Translations under genes and position numbers: made by a program | The notes under the pieces: model-generated | Databases searched by the model: none | Told to the model about the DNA's origin: nothing | Seen by the model: the letters and a program-made list of their open reading frames with translations, nothing else | Source: Bigelowiella natans CCMP2755 | Taxonomy: Eukaryota > Cercozoa > Chlorarachniophyceae | NCBI GenBank assembly: GCA_000320545.1 | Contig: ADNK01003381.1 | Location: 1-64,000, forward strand | Length of the DNA: 64,000 nucleotides | Reading direction: 5' to 3' | Shown: positions 43,776 to 55,330 of the stretch, in pieces | Position numbering within the stretch: the first letter of the stretch is position 1 | Layout of the letters: each line of letters starts with the position of its first letter

Positions 43776-44794
43776 TAAATGCCTTCCATAACAACATAAC
43801 CGCCAGGTCATATACGGAAACAACGGTTTTCGCTCCTCGTCGTGTATGGTAATGCACAAATAGCAGCACCGGTCATCGGAGTGCTAATACACGGCACCGC
43901 GCGAGAGTGGTAGAAGTTGGTGAAGTGTGCCCTCATTTTCTCTCCTAATTAAATCGATGCTTTGCCTTTGCCCCTTTATGGAGGAGCTATAGCATTCATT
44001 TCTTAATCCTTTCATGCAGTGTCGCTTATTTTTTAGACAATGCCAAGAGGGGAGCAAAACCGCCCACATCCGGCGGTTTCGCATTCATGATAAACTGACG
44101 TTTTGATGACGACAACGACTAATGTATGCAGGTGAGGCAGCTCGTAGCCATCGCCATGCACCTCGTTCCTGAGAAAGACCTTCTCTCGCTGCGGAGCATT
44201 CCGACAATGATGTACGTGGCGTTTCCTCAGAGAGGGCAAGAAGATACCAAAAACACTCATTTAGTAAGAAAGGGGTGATATACATCGACTGAGGTTCCTC
44301 AGAATATTTTGGAGAATGTGCCTCGAGCCCCCCAAAATTTGAGAGGCTTCTCACCGTCCTGTTTACTTTTGACACCCTGCACTCGTAATCCCCCCAATAC
44401 CGTACTCTGAATAATGCCGCTTGTAGTGTCGCCGGGGGCGAGGATAACCTTATATCCCCGGAAAACTCTCGATATCTCGCCAAAACTCTCAGAGGTGAGT
44501 GCGGTGGATGGACACGTTTGAGCAATGGTTACATGCGCTATCCCCTGATCATCCCTTTCATCACCATCGTCATGACCGTTATCGTCGTCATCATCATCGT
44601 CATCATAACCACCATAGCCAAAGCCTGCAGATGATTGTTGCGCCGCCTTGGATGTGGTGAAATCATCGCCTGAACACCACTTCTGCTTTGCAGGAAATCT
44701 AGTACATTTTCCGCGAAGTGGCCACTCAATTCAACGCGAGAAACCAGAGAAGCTGTGCGAGCTTTTGATGAGCCACGCAGTTGTGTGCACGTAG
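40732..44794 (+). CDS. Alpha/beta hydrolase, membrane-anchored or secreted, about 338 aa, 15 exons
   Basis: Exons: 40732-40867, 40988-41031, 41172-41223, 41291-41358, 41584-41636, 41953-41988, 42264-42297, 42401-42472, 42640-42740, 43061-43139, 43347-43402, 43589-43625, 44132-44211, 44427-44494 and 44694-44794. All 14 junctions keep phase. The N-terminus has a hydrophobic stretch (LLLQLLLRYVLWFFGG) that is a signal or anchor. The fold is complete: RIHYKIFG, LVLCMGLGARGDLWQ (oxyanion loop), DNRGVGES, then VVGHSMGGMVAL with the nucleophile Ser, the acid Asp in AGGEDNLISP and His in RSGHSIQ. It resembles lipase/acylhydrolase members rather than any one named enzyme; the substrate is unknown. Introns hold TA, TC, CAT, GAT, GT and GA repeats and an 18-C run beside an acceptor. 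Confidence 0.9.
41731..43775. repeat. Microsatellites in hydrolase introns
   Basis: (AT)n 41731-41759, (TC)n 41838-41908, C run 42373-42390, (TA)n 42539-42560, (GAT)n 42755-42783, (GGT)n 42820-42842, (CAT)n about 43000-43047, (GT)n then (GA)n 43723-43774. Confidence 0.88.
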
Positions 44795-44859
44795 AGACCG
44801 ACCTTGGGACTTGTATGCCAAAATTAATAGGCCCCGTAGTATGTCTGAAACTTCTATTC

Positions 44860-45780
44860 TTGTGCAGCTGGCTAAGATGCATGCACATACTAGAACATAC
44901 TAGATTCAAAAGTCACTACGAATTTTTGTGCTGTATCTGCAAACACAGAAGATGGTGCGGAGCTCATGAAATAGCTGTGCGGCAATGCATAGCGCTTATC
45001 TCGTCAGAATTGGAAGAGCGACATTTAGAAGGATGCAATACCATTTTTGTTTCGAGTTTATCGAATAAGCTGCAACATTCGAAAAGCGTTGCTAGACAGA
45101 CACAATTGTAGTTGGTTGTTCATTTTGCAGTGCGTTTATGCGTTGGGCGTTGGACTGCTTCAGTTCATAGCCAGCGCGCTTCTAGTCTTAGCAAATGAAT
45201 TTATGCATATGGCGTACGTTTGCGTTCAAAAAGCTTAAAGTCAGCTTGCTCCACGTATATAAGCGAATTGCGCTGATCCCCTAAGAGTCATGAAGTGACA
45301 ATCAGAGTGGCGCGCAATTTGTGCACAAATCATTACTTTGCAAAAAATCAAAATCCTGGAAAAATGTAACGCACAGAAAGTGGAACGTACGCGATTGCAC
45401 AATCTAGCAATGTTGAAGTGATGTGACACAATGGTAGTGGGCACAGTGTCATTGCATTGCGCACTTTTTGCAGCTCAACGCATGGGTAGGCATTGAACAT
45501 CCCGTCAATTGATGAAACCGAAGCCCATCGTTCAAGACAATCGTTCGGAAAGAGCGAGCATGGCTGCACAATGAGTGAGTGCCTATTTCCCAACAAATGC
45601 CAAAGTTCGTTGCGTCATGACATGTTGCATTTTTAATCGCAACGGAAGCGTGCGCAAAGCGACACAACAATGGCATGCGCAAGTGCGTTTTGAAATACAA
45701 CTTTGCATCAAATTCTTCAGTCTGCCGTTTTTACGACTCATTATTAGCATGTATTCAGTGGCATTTGGCTAAACACATCT
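44860..45780. other. Island between convergent genes
   Basis: Rich in TGCA, CATG, ACTAG and GCGCA words (ACATACTAG twice near 44888-44902) with no supported gene. It separates the hydrolase stop (44794, +) from the membrane-protein stop (45801, -). Confidence 0.5.
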
Positions 45781-45800
45781 ATGTCTACCATTGTGGCTAT

Positions 45801-47497
45801 TCATGCAGCCAACGTTGCCCTAGCTGACTCGTTCTTGTGGTTAAGGATTTTTTCAGCATGTTTAGCCGCCTCACTTGCATTAATTTCTTTCTGCTTCCTT
45901 TCCTCTGGATGCACATAATTTTGGAAGATCTCCTCGATAATATTTTCCTTTTCAGTCTGTTTTGTGGGTGATGACTCAATTCGTTTTTTATACCTGTTGA
46001 ACTCCTGATGAAGGTACTTATTCTCCCAGCTCCAGTATTTTTGTGTCTTCGAAATCACCCACATGTTTCTCCTTTCTTCATAGTATCTTTTGAGCATCAT
46101 ATAGGCCATATGGTATCCTGAGCTCCTCTCTTTTTTAATATCAGTTCGTTTTTCCTTGAAATTGTTTTCCAATTGTTCCATGAATTCGTCGTCCACGGTT
46201 CTGTACATGTTTTTGTTGGTGTCGCAATCCCACAGATCAAAGTACAGGAAGGCCAGAATGATCAGATTAGCCTTTACTAACATAGCTTCCTTAACATCCT
46301 CTAGCGGTTCACTGAAAAACCACCATCGAATCAATCGTACGATCAGTGATCCTGCACCAAATGCGAGCATGAGCCAACCCACGCCAGGGACACAGAAAGC
46401 TACTACCGCAACACCTGCACTTAATCCCATTGAAAGGATTCTTAAGCCTTTGCTGGAAGTGCTCTCTCTTTCCCAATTTTTGTAGAGCGCACAGCCATCT
46501 AGGACAATAGAGCATATTGCTAGTACAGGCGGGACGATTTGGAAGAGCGTGAAGCAGATTGCATTGCAACCAAAACCCACATAATAATGCATCATCTGAT
46601 GTAGAACTTTGTGCAGACCAGAGTTTTCAATCATACAGAGACTGTTCATAAGGTTTGTTGCGAACCAATTAAGTTTGTCCAGAGGAACAGTACTCTTCAG
46701 AATTGCCCAGTATTCCATCATAATTCTTAGGTTAATGCTCAGCTATCAAAGGTAAATCACCTACCAGTCAAAACCAAACTTCATCTAGGGTGAGTAATGT
46801 AACTAATGAGAAAGTCAATGCCTCCTCAAGGGGGGAAGATGCAAGACGACAACGTGCCAAAGCCCGAAGAGCAGCTAGACTACAACAAGTGGCAACATCA
46901 GCTGACGAACATCTGGCGGTTGCTATACAAGATGGTATTGTTGTCTAGTTTTACATCCTCAAATGCATCTTTGAATATGAACTTGCTTGGGTCAGCAAAA
47001 TTAAGGAGAATTTGTACGATCTGGCCTTTGTCGAGCTCACTAACAAGCTTTTTGAAGGGCTTGTACCTTGAAGAACTGCGGAAGTCTTTGATGAATTTGA
47101 TTCGTCGTTTGATTGCTTTAAACTGACCTTCGCACGCTGATTCCTCCAACAAACTCTGTGTCAAATGCATGTCTTTTGCTAACTTGAATGCATTCTTCAG
47201 TCTTTGCCTCATTTTTTCATCGATGTGCACACTGGCACCCCCAGCATAATTAATGCAGGTTGATTCAAACCTTTGTACATCTTCATTGCTAATGCCAGTT
47301 ATGATTCGATCCGCTTCGTCAATTTTGATGTCCAATCCCCACAAGTAACATTGGAGTGTCGTCGCCCCCTCGAACCTCTGCTTCCTCTCACAGGGGTAGG
47401 ATTGATGTTCCGTCCTTTCGTTTTCATCCATGGTACGATTAGTTGGCGTTTGAAATGTGACGGTGTCGGTCTGAGAGATACCCTTCAGGTAAAGCAT
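45801..47497 (-). CDS. Unknown helical membrane protein, about 497 aa, 2 exons
   Basis: Exons 46929-47497 and 45801-46725 join in phase. The start is ATG at 47497 or, without the first 22 residues, the ATG at 47431. The first 190 residues are soluble and charged (DEADRIITGISNEDV, FKAIKRRIKFIKDF). Then come hydrophobic segments: one at about residues 230-265 (CFTLFQIVPPVLAICSIVL) and a pair at about 285-325 (LSMGLSAGVAVVAFCVPGVG, LMLAFGAGSLIVRLIRWW). The last 140 residues are strongly charged and coiled-coil-like. I recognise no family. It is divergent from the HAD-like gene. Confidence 0.72.
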
Positions 47498-47938
47498 GAA
47501 ACATGTTCATGTCTTACAAAAACGCAGTCTATTCCTTCCCTGTGGCAATTCCAAAGCCATGTCACAGGACATAAATCCTCGGGGTTTTCTGTATCCACGA
47601 ACGATCTAATGTCGAAATGCGATGCACTCCTCAAACTGACGCCAATGACGCCCTGGATGACGCCCAAGGCGTCAGCTGAAACATCATTCGTTTCTCTCCT
47701 GCGACATGAATTTAGACCAAGATTATCGGAATTTTACAGATTTTAGCCAAGAATAAGAAAATGTCGTTCTTCGATTGTCGCAGGCAAAAAAATTTAGGGG
47801 TTCGCTACTGAAACAATTTTGCACCCGAAAGAACGGCGTTTACAGAGAATTTTCGTATCATTTTGGCGTTTTCCTTCAAAAAAGCCACTTTCCTTTTCAA
47901 AGCCGGTGGCACGTCGACTCTGCCCCGTCCCCCACGGG
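47498..47938. promoter_or_regulatory. Divergent promoter region with two TGTCGCA-type words
   Basis: TGCGACA at 47700 and TGTCGCA at 47776 lie between the starts of the membrane protein (-) and the HAD-like gene (+). Confidence 0.5.
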
Positions 47939-48865
47939 ATGATGATGATGACGACTAGGAGAGTAATAATGATGATGACGATGATGGCATTAGGGATTGT
48001 CCTCTCCCATTCGGAAGCTACTGTCACAGCAACTCAACAACGACAGCAAAGCCTACAGCAGGCTCATCGTAGTCATCACATCTCCACGATGAGGAAGCTG
48101 TCTTCAAAGCAAACCTGGTTATCAATCAAGGATCATCTACATCTTCATGTCTCGAAAAAAGCGGGATTAAGACGGTCAAGTTTACGTGCAGCAAGTAGTG
48201 TGAGTAGAAACAGCCCTTCACCCCCTAGCTTGGATATATACATTCTCGGACTGGAAAAGACGCTCATCGTCCAAGACGAAGCAATTGGCAACCAGATCGA
48301 AGAACCACAAGGTAAAAAGGTGACTCCAGCACCGCCGCGAATTGCCGGAGCTCTGCGAAGATGTAAATCTCCCTTCTACATTGTGTCGGATCGAACAGAA
48401 GCTGAAGCATCCAAAGCCATCGCTGATACGGTAGCTCCATTCACTCAGATCCTCCTCCTCCTCCTCCTTCTCCCACATTCCCTTTGCCTCTCCCCTCTCC
48501 CGTCTTTCCGCTAATATATCTGTTTCAATTTCTATCGGTGAACCTATTGAAAGTGGGAGTTTCTGGCCTCGGATTTCCCTCCAGAGTCGCCACGTCTATA
48601 CGGCACAAGCAAGTCCAGGTAGTGCATATCCTCTTCAGTGTGAATTCCCATCGTATGCATCGTGCCTTGTGCTGACCAATAGAAAATTAAATGTTCTCCG
48701 CAGTAACGATGCCGCTGATGCACAACCAGCGAAGATCAACGCCCTAAGACAGATTGCAAATAGGGTACGTAAGCATGCACAGAATGATGCATTTATGTAA
48801 ATCCAGCTCCAATGAGTAAACTTTACGATTGCGTTTTGTATATATCAGAGAGGGGGAGAGAGAGT

Positions 48866-48927
<62 letters not shown>

Positions 48928-49776
48928 AAGAGAGAGAATTATTAGACAAAGGAGTAAATAATGCTCATAAGTTACTCATATTTAGCCGTAGAGAATTTGA
49001 ACGAAGAACATGCGTGCTATCTGCATGAATGCCTGCAGGTACCAGAGAATGCACGTATCCACTATATCGATGGTGACGGAGAGACGATAAAGCAAGTTCT
49101 CGCAGGTTTTGGCAGTATAATATCACATCTGATAGCATATGTGTCCGACTTACACCCGAAGACCTTACACTTCTCTTGTTCGTTTCACTCACTTTCCTAT
49201 CCCCCCCGCTTGGCCACAGATCAAAGTCCCAGAATGCAGACGTGGAGGGTCTATTGGTAGTGGAGCACAATGAGCATAATGGCAATGTTGACGATGCAGT
49301 ACTTTGAAATATGTTGGAAAGAAGTTTACGCTGCAATACTGTGCTACCTATCACGCCCCTGCTACACGATTGTGATGAACTTTATAATTCGTAGGTCCAG
49401 ATGGGAGGGAGGCAGCCACAAGCATGCGAATGATGTGGATAGTAGGAGAGAGGATATGGAAGCCTTCCTTGCAAAAGGTGGTATCAAATCTGACATTGTG
49501 ATGAGAGCTATGAAGATTATGCGATAACGACTGTCAAACAAACTCCTCCAGATCGACAACAATAATGTTTGCGTTGACTCGGATGAGTTGTCTTTGTCTG
49601 TCTCCCCCCCCCCTTCCCTCCCCCCCTCTCTCTCACTCTCTCTTTCACTTGCTACGCATGTGCGTACATGTGTTTTGGAGGGGGGTGGAAGTAAGTTACT
49701 TTTTCAATAGTGCTAGAGCAATTTCGTAAGCAACTTGCGGAAACACATCCAGACACGTAGATTCAAGCCTCCGATC

Positions 49777-49859
<83 letters not shown>

Positions 49860-50001
49860 ATTTACAGGATTCAGCGGCACCCGAGCTGTCGCGATGGAAC
49901 TAGACGATTTCGTCGAACTTGTGGGCACAGGAGTGATCATGGTACCACGCCATCATCATGTTTATCATAACAATACTCGGAAGTTGAATGCTTTGCTTTA
50001 A
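47939..50001 (+). CDS. HAD-fold protein with degenerate catalytic motif, organelle- or secretory-targeted, about 301 aa
   Basis: Start at the Met cluster at 47939; exons 47939-48430, 48587-48618, 48704-48764, 49039-49105, 49220-49256, 49395-49477 and 49868-50001. All join in phase; alternatively the sixth exon reads on to a stop at 49527. A signal-like N-terminus (RRVIMMMTMMALGIVLSHS) is followed by a Gln/Ser/Arg-rich stretch that could be a transit peptide. Later blocks match HAD-like hydrolases: SPFYIVSDRTEAEA (motif II region), LYGTSKS, AKINALRQIANR, and RIHYIDGDGETIKQVL (motif IV region). Motif I, normally DxDxT, reads GLEKT in DIYILGLEKTLIV, so both usual aspartates are missing. It is probably a non-catalytic homolog, unless motif I lies in an exon I missed. 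Confidence 0.72.
48849..48938. repeat. (GA)n run in an intron of the HAD-like gene
   Basis: Almost pure GA over about 90 bp, between exons 48704-48764 and 49039-49105. Confidence 0.9.
49778..49862. repeat. (CA)n joined to (TA)n
   Basis: (CA)n at 49778-49796 runs directly into (TA)n to 49862, ending 5 bp before the last exon of the HAD-like gene. Confidence 0.9.
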
Positions 50002-50129
50002 TACACCCAGGGATATCCGTACACACATCGGGCGGAGGAGTACGGAAAGAAATCGAGTAGTAGTAATAAATAGCATCAGCAGTAGTAGTAGAAGTAGCAG
50101 TAGAGAACGTCAAGGTGTTAGCAAGAAAC

Positions 50130-50780
50130 CAGAATTAACCATCTCACAATGCATGATATGGACACGGGCCAACATCTTGTTGTCATCAATGCAAGCAGAA
50201 GCCAGAAATTAGACAATTTGACATCTTGCATCATTTCCATGTGCCCACATGCCCACACAGCCTCTCTAGCTCTGTGCGTAGCGTGACTGGATTTCTAGAT
50301 TTTCCATGTCGGAAATCACTCAAGCACAGCAAAATGACTTGTTTTCATCGTTGTTTGAGGCAATATCCGATGTTTTCATTTCACGTCGCTGTACATCGCT
50401 AGATCGCTCATCGCAAAGATTGCAAAATGTTGCTGCACACTTCATTGGCCTCCGCGCGCTCAATCTCATGGACCACGCTAAAACAACAACAGAAGTGTTG
50501 GAGCATCACCTCACAGAAAAAGCAGCACCATGCATGCTCCTTGCACAGCACTGGAATCGTGCTGATTGAGGGTGTTGTCGCGCCCATTTCTTGTGTTTCT
50601 CTCTGTTCTCGTTTTGCGCTGTGACGACCACCGAAAAGCTGCTGCTCTGCAACCCAATTAGGACCAGCCCGTATGTTTTCTCTGAGTCCGCATGCATTAT
50701 TGTGAACGTTTGTGCATCAGCAGGGATGCGCTACATTTGCGCTACGCATGTTTCTTCATTGGAAGCTGTTCCCTTCGAGT
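50130..50780. other. Island, no gene recognised
   Basis: Rich in CATG, TGCA, CTAG and TCGCT words; open frames at 50306-50569 and 50427-50624 have no recognisable pattern. From 50780 to 51156 is AT-richer sequence upstream of gene A. Confidence 0.5.
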
Positions 50781-51156
50781 GATGTGGGCATCAGAAGCGC
50801 CGAACCACTAAATGTAATTTTTCCAAAAATGCTAAGTCGTAGGCAAAATTCAGGGTAACTTACGGCTTATTTCTCATTACCAATTCCAACCGAATTACGG
50901 TCTGAGACCAGATTGATTCCTTGTCGTACCCAATGCAAACAGTGAACCTCTGGCTGCGAGTACTTCAACGTCGTCTCACGCCTTTTGCCTCTTTCAAAGG
51001 CATTGAGAACTGCTACATTTTCGAATGACGACAAGTGAAAATCGTCGCATTAATCATTATTGTCCACGGGTGTCAATTTACTTTCGACGTTGCATTTCTG
51101 ATTCCTCGCTTTTCGATTGTTCCTCAAAACCCTTCCTCTCTTCCTTACGGCCTACG

Positions 51157-51761
51157 ATGTCTGGAGCAGGCTTGTCACATGCACCTCCAATTAAGTCCCG
51201 AGACATTGGAGTGGAGAACATCCTTGAAGGGCTTCCAACGAATGTGCAAAAGGTACACCACGAGAGAGAGAGAGATCTATTTCTGCACATGACCGAGTGT
51301 TTTACGAATGATTGTGTTCTGGATCGACAGGAACTGGTTGGGTTTTCCGAGAATGATCTTTTAGGCCTTACCAAGGATGATTGTGTTGACATCTGCAGAA
51401 GCAGATCTCAGGTGATGTGACAAATGTAGCCTTGGGGTTTATGTTTCGCTATCGGGTGTTCGAGATGTAATAATATGATCTCAATACATAATGTTAATTA
51501 ATATATTTTAGACCTTGTTAATTTCGATACCATACAGCTTTCTACTGCGCGGATTATATCATAAGCCTGAGAACATAAGAATTTTCTACATTATACAGGG
51601 CATTCGTCTATATCGACGTATAAATCCAGTCTCTCCACAAGCTAGGCAGCAAGAGGAATCTCGGCAGGTCTTAATCTAGACTTCAATTCCCTCCATTCCC
51701 TACAGATACATGACACTGCTATTTAAAAATAGACTACCTTACTTTTTTATATTATCAATCT

Positions 51762-51815
<54 letters not shown>

Positions 51816-54454
51816 ATGTATAATATGAGCTTGCTCGCTACTCAACCTCTCGTTCCACACTAGATTCAAGATAATCTCAATGAAAATGTACTACTCAACG
51901 GAAATAGCAACGAAGGAGAGAGAAACAAAGAAAACGAAAGAAAGAAAGGCATTAACGAGAGTGAATCTGCAAATGGAGGAGGCAGAGTAGAAACAGGAGA
52001 ACTGGGTCCATTCGATATGATAGATCTCAATCTGTCGCCATCCAATAAAATAGATATCCCCCCCTTTGTGGGAGACGAAGAGGTAGTAGACCACATAACA
52101 ATTCAATGACTCGACCCTTTTATGAGGCAAAATGTGTTGATATGTACGAATGAACGACAGCCAATAAATCAATATTGCCGATGCTATTCTCCTCCTAAAT
52201 ACGGATGATCCTACTCGCCTTTCTGATTTATATTTATATCATTATTCAAAACTTTTCCACTTCGTTCATGTTCCTTCCTCTTCGTGTGCGGTTGAAGTTC
52301 AACAGTCACGATGGATCTCTTAGCCCCAGTCTCCAACGTGAGATAAAAATAGCGATATTTTCGAAGAGCGTGGATATATATGTGATTCAATTCAATGCAT
52401 TCAATATATTCAATCGCACAATTTTAATTATTAAAATAATCACCAACTTCCTCGAACCAAGAATGAAAATCCTCGTTTTCTTAGAATAGATTGTAGGAAA
52501 TCGGGAAATTATCAATCCCTAAAGAAGATTGAGTTATGAGATGACCATGTTGTGGTTATGTGGGGTTGGTGCATGTGGAAGAGGGGAAAGATGCGAGAGA
52601 AAAATTAGAAGGTTCTGCAGTGCTGATTAACAAATAATCATCTTAGTATACGGTCCCATTCCCAACGGCAAATTTAATGCTGAAAAAAACACCGAAATAG
52701 GGGGCGTGTCTGTCGATGAAAATGTAAGAGAAATGAGAGGTGGCGACAACCCTAACCCTCCTATTTTTCGTGGTGAATTGCTCTCGGCAGCAACAGGCAG
52801 AGAGCAAGTAAATTCGTCCAATGGTATAAATCTGTCCAGTAGTAAAGATCTGTCCAGTAGCAGAAGCATAACTGCGTATAATGGCCGAACAAAAGACGTA
52901 AATAACTATCCATGGGAATCTAATGATATGAAATACGAACAGATATTGACCTTAGAACCAGGCAAGTTCAAGAAAGTAAGAAATATGAACACATATCTCT
53001 TTGTCAATGGCCATCGTTCGAAGGTTGTACTTCGAGTAAGCAGGCGAATAAAAGACACAGCTTTCCACCATGGTAAAAAAATAGAGTTTGACGAACCGGG
53101 GTTATTAGTTTCCTTCTCAAGATTTGACGACCTCGGCCAAGTCCTCAAGAAGATAGGGAAAGATATTGTCTACATATGTGGGAAGATCATATTGAGAAGT
53201 AACAGACCTATAAACAGAGTGGAGCTCCTGAATAAACAGGGACAAAGCCTTAAAGGGAAAATCTATCCATCATTACTGTATCCTACAGATATGTCCTCGA
53301 GCTCCTCATCTAGCAACACTTCGTCTTCAGTTCTCAACTCACAACTTGTGCTGACAGAGGCGGAAGGTTAGCTCGTCTAGTATGAAGGAAGTTCAGACGA
53401 AGAATATTGTTTATTCCTATGCATTGACAACATTGTTCACTCTTCCACAACTACTTTCCATGGTCTCCCAAATTTATTTTTAAGCAAATAGATATTGCTC
53501 AACCATTAATTCAGGGAACACATACACCGACCTAATAAATAGCAATACCACACTGAATGGTCTATGCCCCCTCAGGTAAAACCGAGAATGCTGTTAGAGG
53601 CATTGACGACGCATCAAAGTCCTTATTTTCTTCCATGCCAAAAAATGACGAAAATTACACATTGTCAGCGTCACCATCTCCAAATCTAACTTCATCGCAG
53701 CCAATCGGAGTGAATAAAGGTATGAATGATGCTTAGATCCTTTAATTTTACAATTAAATAGGATTACTTCCCACTTCTTAGAACAAGTTAACACTTATCA
53801 AAATGGTTACACATAGATCAGAACCCCGAAATCCCAAAGAGGGCCGAATTGAGGTTCAGCATTCATTTTCTGGCAGCCAAGAAGTATGATATCGAGAATT
53901 ACGCCAAAGGACTACTTGAAGCTGGCGAGTTCATGAAGAAAGTGTTTGGAGTCATACCGAAAGAGTTTCGAGATGAAGATGCGGAGAGGAAAGCAGGAGC
54001 GATTGGCGAAGTTTCGGAGAATGTACAAAAAATTAAAGTCTCTCTGAAGCTGATGAAGGTACTTTGCATCATAGATATCGAAATGGTTATTTTGATTTGT
54101 TTGAAGCTAACGGCACCTAACTTTAAGGCGGAGTACTGCTGGGAAAACGTGTCTAGAATATGGAAAAACGCAGTGGAACTCTGGAAAAGGACAAACAATC
54201 TTCCAAAGGGTGTACGAAAGGGGGAATCTCCGATAGTCACCGAAGGATGCATTAAAATAACCCAATTTTTCAAAATGAGAGCAGAGGCAAAAGCTTCGGA
54301 GATGTTGGAATGGATATTTGACAAGAAAAGGCATCTGATGAGTACTCTCACGTTCAATGGAGAAGCCGTAACTGAGCCGGATATCGAATATATCTCTGCT
54401 AATCAGGCAAATAAATCAGGGATACCGAACAAGGTGCACGCAGAAAGAAACTAA
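51157..54454 (+). CDS. Gene A of the unrecognised family, about 622 aa, 8 exons
   Basis: Exons 51157-51252, 51331-51411, 51864-52082, 52298-52337, 52647-53366, 53576-53719, 53817-54058 and 54128-54454 join in phase. The intron after 51252 (78 nt) and that after 54058 (69 nt) have no stop and could be retained. The N-terminal 59 residues (ELVGFSENDLLGLTKDDCVD) faintly resemble a SAM-type helical bundle. Then comes an Asn/Glu/Lys-rich linker, and the family domain at about residues 240-355: VRNMNTYLFVNGHRS, DEPGLLVSFSRFDDL, IVYICGKIILRSNR, VELLNKQG. After a Ser-rich linker a helical C-terminal domain of about 220 residues follows (FLAAKKYDIENYAKGLLEAG, WENVSRIWKNAVELWKR). It is the longest of the three paralogs and the only one with this C-terminal domain. 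The ankyrin genes follow on the same strand. Confidence 0.78.
51763..51810. repeat. (CT)n run in an intron of gene A
   Basis: Pure CT dinucleotides between exons 51331-51411 and 51864-52082. Confidence 0.9.
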
Positions 54455-55330
54455 TATGACGATAACATTCATAGAAAATCAAACTATGTATATTTCTCTG
54501 TTTATAAATTTTGACATCTCTTGTTGTATTTGGGTCTCCATTCGAAGGTGTGGTTCGTATTTTCCAACGCTACAGAGCAGCTGATTTGACGAGTCGACTC
54601 GTTCCTCCAGCAGCATCCTTGTCTTGAGCAGAAGCCTTATCACCATGATAGTTTTCCTAATATCGAGCTACAACAGGTTGTTGAGAGAACGTGGATGTGA
54701 GTGAGTATTATGCTTGTCCTCGATATAGTGAATATATGTGCGTACGTTATATCCCTTGTCAGTGTTTGTGGATATATTTATGCAGTGTTCGATTTCCGTG
54801 TCTTTTGTCCATGCTAACTTCTGTACGGCCTAGCTACGTCAGCAACATAAATCTAGCATCATAATCCCACTTATTAGTTTCATTTACTTAATCAAAATAG
54901 CCTTCATAAATCTCTTCTAATTATTTTTCATCGATGATACTATGTCTTCCAATTTGGCATCTATTTCATTCTTATGTCTCTCTATTACCTTTCTACGACA
55001 GATCAAAAAGACTTATATTAGCAACAATGTTGAATTCCCTTTTCAACCGCCTGTCTTCCCGATCTTCCCTACTCCTATTCCAACCAATGTAAGATTATAA
55101 GCGTCTTCGCTTGAAATATAAACTACCATTTAGTTCCAGAGAGAAAGAGAGAGAGAGAGAGAAAGAGAGAGGAAGATGACGACGACAATAAGGAGAGAGA
55201 CGAGTAGAAACACTGACGAGTCATATTTGTAATACATCCATAACACCTTACAATTATTCATTGATGGAAATATTACTTACTGTTTTCCTTTATTTTATTA
55301 AAACCTGAGTCATTCAACACAAATATCTAG
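54455..55330. other. Spacer, probably holding the first exon of the next ankyrin gene
   Basis: AT-rich with a GA-rich run at 55139-55200. The ankyrin exon at 55331 starts in phase 0 after an acceptor and has no early ATG, so an upstream exon is expected here. I could not pick it. Confidence 0.4.

Noticed and set aside
49395-49527. Stop at 49525-49527 as the end of the HAD-like gene
   Set aside because: Splicing from 49477 to 49868 keeps phase and adds a tail with ELDDFVEL that fits HAD-like relatives better; the shorter form remains an alternative.
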